From DSVZ01 sp964568145 (GTDB taxonomy: Bacteria; Verrucomicrobiota; Verrucomicrobiia; Limisphaerales; J093), in the NCBI GenBank assembly GCA_964568145.1, contig CAZMOZ010000007.1:62001-126000 (forward strand): DNA of 64,000 nucleotides, read 5' to 3'. Below are positions 9,276 to 16,964 of the stretch, piece after piece (positions within the stretch are counted from its first letter, which is position 1; every line of letters starts with the position of its first letter). Position numbers and translations under genes: made by a program. A model generated the notes under the pieces. That model was given only the letters and a program-made list of their open reading frames with translations. It did no database searches and was not told the origin of the DNA.

Positions 9276-9429
9276 GTGTCGGAACCAGCCGCGGCCCCGC
9301 GCGGTATCAGGAAGCTCGAAGCCGCTTTGACCAGCGACGTAGAGCGTGGAGGCCGTGGGTGACGAACGTATGACACGGCGGCAACAATTGAGTGGCAACC
9401 CGCCCCGGCGTGGCGGCGGGCGGCCGCGC

Positions 9430-10572
9430 TCAGGCCGCCGGCTCGCGCGTGAGCGCAGGCACCGGGCTTGACGCCGCCGGCAACCCGGCGGCGGTCCGCA
9501 GCCCGGCCACCGTCTCGACCACTTGCAGGGCGATGGCTTCGGCGCGCCCAATCCAGCGGCGGATTTCCGGCGCCGCCGCTTTCGCCTGCGGCGACAACAA
9601 CCGCGCGAGGCGGAAGTCCGAATCCTTCATGCCGATGCCCGCGTGCTCCGCGTCGCAGGCGTTGAGGTATTGCTCGATGTGGTTTTCGACCGGGACCATC
9701 AGGAGTGGTTTGCCGAGGTAGGCCGCCTCGCTCACCGACTCGAAGCCCGCCGTGCAGGCCACGGCGCGCGCGCCCGCCATCAGACGGAGGAACTTCTCCC
9801 CGTGCAGCCGGTGGAAGGTCAGGTTCGGCCGCGGCATCTCCTCGGCGGGCGCGGCTGGCTTGTCGTAGAAGCAATGCACCGGAATGTGCGGATGCAGCGT
9901 GTGCCAGCGAGTGATGGCGTCGGCGTAACCGTGGTTGAGCAGGTACACCAGCAGGTAATCGCCGGCGACCGGCTCCAGCTCGAACAACTGCCGGCGCAAC
10001 AACGGCGGACAGACGAACAGTCCGCGACGTGGCAGATCCGGCGCCGGATAAAAGGACAGCGCGAGCCGCGTGGAACGCGCGCCCACCAGGGCGCAATAGC
10101 CCCGCATCAATCGCTGCTGGAGGCGTTGCTGCGGTACCCGGACGTAGCCAGGGTGATCCAACATGTACTGGTGGCCGACGACGATGGTTGGCACCCGCGC
10201 ACCGTACAGGAGGTTGTGCAGCCCCATCGTGGGCTCGAGGAAATTCAGGATCAGGTCCGGCCGGGCGCGCCGGATCGCCCGGCGCAGCGCCCGGAGCGCG
10301 CCCCGGTAGCGTGGCAGATCGCATAGCAACCGGAGAACCGTGCCCCGGTTTGAGATGCCCCGCGCGCCGTGAAACACGAAGCCGGGACCGACGATTTCCT
10401 CCACATCCACCGCAAACGACGCGGCGAAGTAAGCGGGCAGCGGCCGCGTGCCGTTGTTCCCGACGAGGACGCCCACGATTTCGTGGCCGCGCCGCCGCAG
10501 CATTTCTTGCATTGCGATGGCCTGGGTGAGGTGCCCCCGGCCTTCGCCTTGGACGGTGAAGAGGACTTTCAT
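9430..10572 (-). CDS. Glycosyltransferase (MurG/GT28-like fold)
   Basis: A 380-residue protein starting MKVLFTVQGEGRGHLTQAIAM, the glycine-rich N-terminal loop of GT-B glycosyltransferases that act like MurG/UGT enzymes. The C-terminal half has ACTAGFESVSEAAYLGKPLL followed by PVENHIEQYLNA, the usual donor-nucleotide binding region (GFxSxxEAxxxGKPxL...xxEQ). It probably acts at the cytoplasmic membrane face; acceptor and sugar donor cannot be inferred. The start at MKVLF was preferred over one 23 residues upstream because the latter adds only a basic, proline-rich stretch. It is the upstream neighbour of the phosphonate operon on the same strand, but 154 bp separate them and no functional link is evident. 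Confidence 0.72.
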   Translation of the reverse strand: MKVLFTVQGEGRGHLTQAIAMQEMLRRRGHEIVGVLVGNNGTRPLPAYFAASFAVDVEEIVGPGFVFHGARGISNRGTVLRLLCDLPRYRGALRALRRAIRRARPDLILNFLEPTMGLHNLLYGARVPTIVVGHQYMLDHPGYVRVPQQRLQQRLMRGYCALVGARSTRLALSFYPAPDLPRRGLFVCPPLLRRQLFELEPVAGDYLLVYLLNHGYADAITRWHTLHPHIPVHCFYDKPAAPAEEMPRPNLTFHRLHGEKFLRLMAGARAVACTAGFESVSEAAYLGKPLLMVPVENHIEQYLNACDAEHAGIGMKDSDFRLARLLSPQAKAAAPEIRRWIGRAEAIALQVVETVAGLRTAAGLPAASSPVPALTREPAA

Positions 10573-10865
10573 CAGTTGTCCGGGCCTGGCGGTCCGCCGG
10601 TTCTTGGGTCGTGCGTCCGGCGGCGCGGGTTTAATGGTCAACCACTCATCCTGTAATCCTGCGGCTCACGCGAAGGCAACCGGGAAAGCACGGCGCCACC
10701 TGCATTTTACATAAGTCACCCAGACGACACCTGCGGCGTTACGAACCGCGTCCCTGGAGTCCGGTGACAACCGCGTCACCCGCGCGTGCCAGGACGGCAA
10801 AAAACGCGCTTCGCCGCGCCGCGTTGTTGACCCGGGGCGGGCCGGGACTGCATTCCCACGGGTGC

Positions 10866-13019
10866 ATGGCTCACGACCAAACTGGTGACTGGCGGACGGG
10901 CGGGGAACTTGCGCTCGAAGCTGCGCCACTGTTCCTGCGGCCCGCCGCGCCACCCGAAAAGCGCCCGCGAATTCTCACGGGCGTGTTCACCGTCGAAGGG
11001 CGCCAGGTGGCGTTACGTTGCCCGGTGCATGCGACCCCGCCGCCGGCGGCGCGGTGGTCGCAACGCTGGCGGACATTGGCTGGCGGCCTGCCGTTCTTTC
11101 ATGTCCAGCAAGCCGGCGCGCGTCCCAGTTTCATCGGCGTGGCGGCGGCAGACGTGCGGCTGGGCGCGGCGTTCGCCCGCGAACTGATCGGCGGCGGCTG
11201 GAACTGGTCCAGCCTGCGCCGGAAACACCACCTCTTCATCGTCCGCGACAAACAGGTGGAAATATTCGCCGGCCGCCGGGCGCGTCCCGTTCTCTCGCTG
11301 GGCAGGTTGGCGGCGGCGCGCCTGCTGCCCCGCGTGCGCGAAATCCTGGCGCGCGAAGCGGAAGCCGCGGCCCGCCGCGCCGCCGCCGAGCGCCAGACCC
11401 GCACGGAAGACTGGCCCGACAGCTTCCCCGCCGCCGCGCTTGCGCAAGCCGAGGCGCTGGCCCTCGTCCGGCGCGGACAGCACACGCTGGTCGTGGGCGG
11501 CGCGCTGGACCAGGCCGAGGCGGAGGCGCTCGCCCAGGAACTGGCGCAGACACGCGCTTGGCGCCCGGAAGCGCTCGGGCACGCGGCGGTGTTGCGCACC
11601 GGGGCCGGCATTCGTGTGTGGACCGGGCAGGCCGACGCCGCGGGCGTCGCCAAGCTGCGCGAAACGGCGGACGCGTTTTGCGAAATCGTGGTCGTCTCCG
11701 ATTTGCACCTGGGATTGCCGGCGCGCGATTCCTTCGGTCCGCGCAAGGCGGCGGCGTTTTGTCAGTTGCTCCGGCGGGTGATCCAGCGCCGCTGCCGGCT
11801 CGTGCTCAACGGGGACTTCCTCGAACTGGCTCACGAGCGCTACGGTGACATCAAGCGCGCATACCCGGAAATCTTCGCGCTTCTGCCCCGCGTGCGCAGG
11901 ATCATCTACGTGGCCGGAAACCACGACGCCGCCGTGCTGGGCGAACACATCAAGCAGGCGCGCCGGGCCGTTCGCGTCACGGCCCTGCGCAACACCTTCG
12001 GCGAGGTGCGGCTGGGCCTGGACGGCACCTTCCGCCTGGAATCGCACGGTCCGCAGGCGGGCCGGCCGTGCCGGGCACGCGCGTGGCTGGCGTGGCTGAA
12101 CGAGCCGCGGATTCGCGCGGCGTTGGAGGAGATTTTGCGCGGGCGCGACGGGCGCGTGTTCCTGAGCCATGGTTTTCCCGAAGCCGGCGTGGCCTTCAAG
12201 CGGTCCGGCCCACGCGATACGCCGCAGGAGCAGCCGCAGTGGTTTCTCGACGAAAGTCTGCGCGAGCGCGCGGACGCCACGGGGCATCTGCTGCGCTTGC
12301 TGGCGGACCGCCGCCAGCGTCTGGACCGCGTGATCCAGGCGGACTGGGGCAGCCAGGTGGAGATTGTCCGCCACTTCGCGGAGCCCGCGCGCGGCCTGCA
12401 CTTCGAGCACGGCCACGCGGCGATCCCCGCCTGCAACGAGGGCAGCGTGGGCCGTTGGGTGTCTGCCGCAGCGGGCTTGCTCAAGCGCTGCGGCCTGCGG
12501 CAGATCGAACACTGGGTCGAGGAGGACCTTGGTGAGCGGCTGCGCGCGGTCTATCCGTTCGCCTCGATCCGCGAGTCGCGGCTCCTCGCCGAACGGCTCG
12601 TCGCGGTGGGAACCGCCTGGCGCGCGCTCGATCCGCGGCGGCCGCCGCCGCTGCTGGTTTGCGGCCACACGCACGAAAACGCGCAAGCCGGGTTGGGGCC
12701 GGTGAGCGACTTCCTGAACCGCGCTTGCGGCGCGCGCTACGCCAATAGCGGCGCCTGGTCCTGCCGCTTCCGGTTGCGGCGCCCCGGTGCCAACCGCGGC
12801 GAGTGGCTCGTGATCGGCGCGAACAACGCGGTGGCGGTCCGGGCCACGGCGCCGGAGGGCTCCGCCGCACGGCCGGCGCCCGCACCCCCCGCGCAGGAGC
12901 ACGCCGGTCTGTTCGCCCTGGAGAACGCGGCGCCCGGCCCAACCAGGCAGGAGCAGACTTCGCTCACGGCTGGAACAGCCGCTTCAGGACGGCGGGGTGT
13001 TCCGGCAAGGCGGGGTTGA
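10866..13019 (+). CDS. Large calcineurin-like metallophosphoesterase
   Basis: A 717-residue protein in which the metallophosphatase motifs are split over a long span: SDLHLG near residue 278, NGDFLE near 320, GNHD near 352, LSHGF near 430 and CGHTHE near 598. These residues bind two metal ions in calcineurin-like phosphoesterases. The first 250 residues have no family I recognise and are rich in Arg and Ala; they include WNWSSLRRKHHLFIV. About 150 residues between the GNHD and GHTH motifs form an insertion. The Ala/Pro-rich C-terminus overlaps the 3' end of the convergent pseudogene by 56 bp. No signal peptide is seen, so it is probably cytoplasmic. Substrate unknown; UDP-diacylglucosamine hydrolase (LpxH)-like activity is conceivable but length and insertion argue against a simple LpxH. 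Confidence 0.68.
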   Translation: MAHDQTGDWRTGGELALEAAPLFLRPAAPPEKRPRILTGVFTVEGRQVALRCPVHATPPPAARWSQRWRTLAGGLPFFHVQQAGARPSFIGVAAADVRLGAAFARELIGGGWNWSSLRRKHHLFIVRDKQVEIFAGRRARPVLSLGRLAAARLLPRVREILAREAEAAARRAAAERQTRTEDWPDSFPAAALAQAEALALVRRGQHTLVVGGALDQAEAEALAQELAQTRAWRPEALGHAAVLRTGAGIRVWTGQADAAGVAKLRETADAFCEIVVVSDLHLGLPARDSFGPRKAAAFCQLLRRVIQRRCRLVLNGDFLELAHERYGDIKRAYPEIFALLPRVRRIIYVAGNHDAAVLGEHIKQARRAVRVTALRNTFGEVRLGLDGTFRLESHGPQAGRPCRARAWLAWLNEPRIRAALEEILRGRDGRVFLSHGFPEAGVAFKRSGPRDTPQEQPQWFLDESLRERADATGHLLRLLADRRQRLDRVIQADWGSQVEIVRHFAEPARGLHFEHGHAAIPACNEGSVGRWVSAAAGLLKRCGLRQIEHWVEEDLGERLRAVYPFASIRESRLLAERLVAVGTAWRALDPRRPPPLLVCGHTHENAQAGLGPVSDFLNRACGARYANSGAWSCRFRLRRPGANRGEWLVIGANNAVAVRATAPEGSAARPAPAPPAQEHAGLFALENAAPGPTRQEQTSLTAGTAASGRRGVPARRG

Positions 13020-15244
13020 TGACCATCACCGGTTCGGTCACCAGCGCCTCCGCCAGCGAGGCGGCCTGTGCTGCGGCCAGTTCCTGGCGCCACACCAGGT
13101 CGAACTGGAATTTCATCACGCCCGGATGATCGCCCTGGAAGTTCGTGTACCAGAGGTTGTCGTACAGAACCGCCAGCATGCGGCCGGTACGCGCGGGCGG
13201 CGCGGTGAGATGCGACTTGGGATGCGGCCCGTCGAGCGTCACCCAGAGCCAGTTCCCCGCCGGCGTGACGTAGTGCGCCCAGCCGTCGATGCCGAAGTAG
13301 TCGCGGCACGTGCCGGGAAACTGGTCCGTGAACGGCGTGAACGGCAGGCCGCCGCTGCTGAGGCGCGGCAACGTGCCGTCGCACGGCAGCGGGGGACGAC
13401 GCAAAGCAGCTCCGGATCGAACGAGGAGAGGCGGTTCAGCCGGAAGGTCAGGCGGGCGCGCGGCTCACGCTTCAAGAGTTCCAGCCGGCGCGTGGCCCAC
13501 TGGAGGCGTGGATGTTCGAGCGGTTGCGTGTAGCGGAGGGTGTGCGGCGTCGCTAGCACCGCCGGCCCGGCGGGTTTGGCCGTGATGAACTCCAGTTTCT
13601 CCCGCTGCAACTGGGCGCGCCGCCCGGCGTCGCCGGCGCCGCTTCCTCAACTGAGTCCTTGCTGAGTTGAAACCGCTTCACGCTGGCGGCGTCGAGGTGC
13701 TCAACCCAAAAAGGGCGAAGCGGTTTGGCGCCTGATCGGGGAAAGTGTCGGAGACATCTTCGCGGCTCAGGTCGGCGGGCGTTTGCCGGCGGCCCCAGAG
13801 CGGCCCCGGCTCGAAGTGGAGCTTCGCCTTCGCGCCGGTGGCCGGATCGACGACCGAACGGCAATCGTCGCGCAGGCACGAGGCGATCATCGTCGCCCGG
13901 CCGTTGAGCGGCGCGCGCGCCGGATTCGCGAGCCACAAACCCTCGCCTTCGGGCATGGGACGCGTGCGGGCGCTCTGGCGGGCGCTCTGGCCCGGCAGCC
14001 GTTCGGCGAGCGCCATCGGAGCCCACGCTGGCCGGGCCTTCTCGTTCCACTGGCCCTGCGCGTCCAGGCTGTAAGACTGGCCGACGCTCATGCCGGAACC
14101 CCACGTGTGCTCGTCAAACAGGCACAGGTCCCGGGGTCAACGCCTCGATCCGCGCGCGCGGCGCGGCGTCGAACGGCCCCCACACCGGTGATTGCGCGGG
14201 GGCCAGGTGGCGCTTGGCGAAACGGCTGGCGGCGACTTCGCGTGGCGCGCAGGCGGTGCCGTTGGCCCACCAGTCGGTCCACTCGCCTTCGTATTCGGGC
14301 GCGGTGGGGCCAGCGGCTTTCTCCAGATCCTTCATCGCCTCGGTCACGGTGGTGAGCCGGAGCTTGGGTTGGAGGCCGAGCCGGTCCCACGCGGCCACAA
14401 AGTCCGACAGCGGCGGGAACGGCGGGCCGTTGTCGTAACGCCACATGCTGGTCATCGAGACGGCGAGCACGGGATGCCGGTAGCCGGCCTGCTCGAATTG
14501 CCGCAGGCGTGTGGGGCACTGTCGGTGCGCCGCGCGCAGTGAGGCTTTGTCGGTCTTCAGGATTGTCCCCGGCGCGGGGCAGACGGAACGCGCCCTCGGC
14601 CGCGCGGGGCAGCGGGCCGCGAGCCACTCGTCCTTCTCGAAGAAGAAAAAGCCGTCGCCGTAGGTGAGGCTCATCCACACGAAAAGGCGGCGGCCTTCGG
14701 ACTGCTTCCACCAGAACGCCGTGAGGCGCGGCCGGGGCGGCCCGCCACTGTCGCTGTTGATGCCAGCGAAGAGGCAGCGCACGCCGCGGTCGAGGATCGC
14801 CTTCGCGCCCGCGCGCGGAAAGCCGTTCACGTCGTTCTGCACGGCGGTCTGCGGGCGGAGTTCCTTCCATAGGTCCTCCGGCAGCCAGTGCGTCATCGCC
14901 CGTCATTGGTCTTGGTTGAGGAACGGCGTGTTGTTGAACGGCAGCGCGGCGACCTCGCTCTGCCCGGCGCGGACGGCGGCGAGGAACTCTTTCCGGCGGG
15001 CGGGTGGGGCGGCCTGCCACCAGTCATTCACCGCCACGGTGGTTTCCGCCGTCCAGCGGAAGCGCGCGTCGTCGGGCAGCTTGCGCGTGGCCAGCGACAG
15101 GTCGAGGTAGCGCACCTGCATGTCGCGACAGACAGCCGGGTGATCGGTGAAGCCGTAATCCGTGTGCGAGAAATGAATCAGGTCCAGCTGGCGGACGAAT
15201 TGCGGGGCTCGAGCGAGGGTCGTCCGCGGCCAGGAGAACGCCAT
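12964..15244 (-). pseudogene. Broken GH38/DUF5054-like glycoside hydrolase
   Basis: One gene of about 760 codons appears in five or six pieces. The start (15244) gives a segment with IHFSHTDYGFTDHP, the metal-binding HxD region of GH38-type enzymes. A TGA at 14903-14905 falls where tryptophan is expected (NQDQ-stop-RAMTHWLPEDLW), in the same frame. The second piece holds SMTSMWRYDNGPPFPPLSDF. A frameshift near 14135 restores DLCLFDEHTWGSGMSVGQS. Another near 13708, in a run of T, restores RFALFWVEHLDAASVKRF. A third near 13630 restores RRAQLQREKLEFITAK. The last near 13395, in a run of C, restores ELLCVVPPLPCDGTLPRL and reads to the C-terminus ALPEHPAVLKRLFQP. Such proteins are usually exported sugar hydrolases. 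Five lesions suggest decay, but the homopolymer positions leave sequencing error possible. Confidence 0.68.
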
Positions 15245-15337
15245 CGAGCGAGCGCGCCAGGAATCGCGGGGTTTGCATGGAGTCGACTCTGCCCCGCGCC
15301 GGCCGCAGACTCAAACTGTTCCGCCGGCGAAGACGCC

Positions 15338-16633
15338 TCAGCGGACGTCCCGGAGGAGCCGCCGAAGCTGGTCGAGGACTTGCGTCACCAGGCCGGCGCG
15401 GCTGGCGTCGCTGCGGTCGCGCAAAGTCAGGCTGCGCGTTTCCAGGCGGTCGCCGGCCTTCACGGCCACCCACACCGCGGCGTCACCGGCGTCCCGGCCG
15501 CCTTCGCCCACCGCCACCGCCCAGTCGGCGCGGGCGTGGACCGCAGCGGCGTCGGCCAGAGTTTTTGCCCGCGCTTCCGCCGGCGCGTCCGCCCGCCAGG
15601 CATCCGCTTGTAGCAATTCAGCCAGGCGGCTTTCGCCGGGCGCGGCAAAGGCGCCGGTGACCACCGCCTCGGCCTCCGCCGCGCCGCTCAACGACGCGGC
15701 CAGGCTGCCGCCGCTGGCGACTTCCGCCAGCGCGAGACGCGCGCCGCAGGCCCGCAATTCCCCGAGCACCACCGCTTCGAGCGAGCGGCCGTCGTCGGCG
15801 TAGAGGAATTCGCCCAGTTCCCGTTGCACCGCGGTTTCCAGTTGCCGCAGGCGCTCGACCTCGGCCGCGCCGTTGCCCGGCAGGTGAAAGGTGAAGTCCA
15901 CCCGGCTGCCCTCGAAGAGCGAGGTGACGATCACGTCCGGCGGCAGCGCGAGCTTGTCCTTGAGCGTTTGGTCAATCTGCGACTGGCCCACGCCCACGAA
16001 GCGCAGGGTGAGGCTCGCGCCGGGGGTGCGCGCGCGGTAACGGCGTTGCAGCCAGGGCACCAACTCGTCCCGGACCATCGCCTGCAACTCGCGCGGCGGG
16101 CCAGGCAGGGCGATCACGGTGGCGGTGCCGGGCTCGAACACCAGGCCCACGGCGGTGCCGGCGGGGTTGCGGAGGAAGCCGCCGCGCTCCGGCACCAGGC
16201 ACTGGCGGCGCAGGTTGGCGCGCAGTTGGTCGCGCGGCTGGCGGAAGCGGCGCTCGAGTTCCGCGACGGCGGCCTCGTTTTCGCGCAGCGCGATGCCGGT
16301 GAATTCGCTCAGCGTCTCGCGGGTGATGTCGTTCGGCGTGGGGCCGAGTCCGCCGGTGACGAGCACCAGGCGCGCGCGGTTGGTGGCGAAGCGCAGCGCG
16401 GCGAGCATTTCGGCGCGGATGTCGTCCACGGTGAGCGAGCCGGCGCAGCGCAGGCCCAGCGGGCGCAGCGTGCGCGTGAGGAAATGCGTGTGGCCGTCCG
16501 GGTACGCGCCTTCGAGCAGTTCGCCGCCGGTGACCACGATGAAGTAATCGGGCGGAGCGGCGGAGTCGTCGGCCGCGCGGGCGCGGGCGGCCGCCAGGCC
16601 GAACAGAATCAAGGCAAGCAGGGCGAGGCGCAT
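15338..16633 (-). CDS. CinA-like protein with signal peptide and degenerate amidase domain
   Basis: A 431-residue two-domain protein of the CinA family. The N-terminal MoaB/MogA-like domain is clear: VVTGGELLEG near residue 35, TGGLGPTPNDITRE near 92 and ALPGPPRELQAMV near 180. The C-terminal domain aligns with the nicotinamide-nucleotide amidase (PncC) domain, but where that family has ESCTGG this protein reads EVASGGS, so the catalytic site looks lost. The protein begins MRLALLALILFGLAAARARA, a convincing signal peptide, unusual because CinA is cytoplasmic. The start at MRLALL was chosen over one eight codons upstream because it begins the signal peptide. A role in pyridine-nucleotide salvage is doubtful; a periplasmic pyrophosphatase-like role is possible but unproven. 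Confidence 0.72.
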   Translation of the reverse strand: MRLALLALILFGLAAARARAADDSAAPPDYFIVVTGGELLEGAYPDGHTHFLTRTLRPLGLRCAGSLTVDDIRAEMLAALRFATNRARLVLVTGGLGPTPNDITRETLSEFTGIALRENEAAVAELERRFRQPRDQLRANLRRQCLVPERGGFLRNPAGTAVGLVFEPGTATVIALPGPPRELQAMVRDELVPWLQRRYRARTPGASLTLRFVGVGQSQIDQTLKDKLALPPDVIVTSLFEGSRVDFTFHLPGNGAAEVERLRQLETAVQRELGEFLYADDGRSLEAVVLGELRACGARLALAEVASGGSLAASLSGAAEAEAVVTGAFAAPGESRLAELLQADAWRADAPAEARAKTLADAAAVHARADWAVAVGEGGRDAGDAAVWVAVKAGDRLETRSLTLRDRSDASRAGLVTQVLDQLRRLLRDVR

Positions 16634-16964
16634 GAGCCGGAGGCGTTGGTAGCCCAACGGACGGCGAGGTCAAGGCGCAAGCGCGGAGGGTGGCCGGGTG
16701 GGGGGAACAGGCAACCTGCCCGTGGCGGCGAGCTACCAGCCCACTGCCGGCCTGTCGGAACCGGTTGTTGGCCGGTGGCCTGGGTAGCCGGCCTCTGGCT
16801 CAGAGGCCGGTCAGTGTCGCCCCGCAGCGAGGGGCGACCCACCCCTGAAGCAGCCGCGGTCTGACGACTGCCGCCACCCTGGCCCGGATGCCCGCGCAAT
16901 CCCCCGACAATCTTTCGCAACCCACCGTTAGCGCGCCGCCCGCCGCCCCCGGCACACTGGGGCC
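16634..16964. other. Divergent intergenic region with repeats
   Basis: The 331-bp gap between the divergently transcribed cinA-like and TonB-receptor genes carries no gene. It holds a reversed copy of the double-hairpin repeat (16782-16844) and a copy of the D motif (16853-16870). Promoters for both genes must lie here but none is convincing. Confidence 0.6.
16782..16844 (-). repeat. Double-hairpin repeat, copy B1 (reversed)
   Basis: Two adjacent stem-loops. Read on the minus strand these are GTCGCCCC-loop-GGGGCGAC, then CCGGCCTCTG-loop-CAGAGGCCGG, then GGTACC-like flank. It is inverted relative to the other five copies. The second stem has CTCTG/CAGAG where most copies have CCCTG/CAGGG, a paired change. 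Confidence 0.85.

Noticed and set aside
14903..14905. TGA in the GH38-like gene as selenocysteine or as a recoded tryptophan codon
   Set aside because: Four frameshifts accompany it, the other Trp-to-stop change in the window is TAG, and intact genes use TGA as an ordinary stop. No SECIS-like context was evident.
16782..16844. Double-hairpin repeats as CRISPR or tRNA-like units
   Set aside because: Copies are single and kilobases apart with no spacer array, and they lack cloverleaf features.
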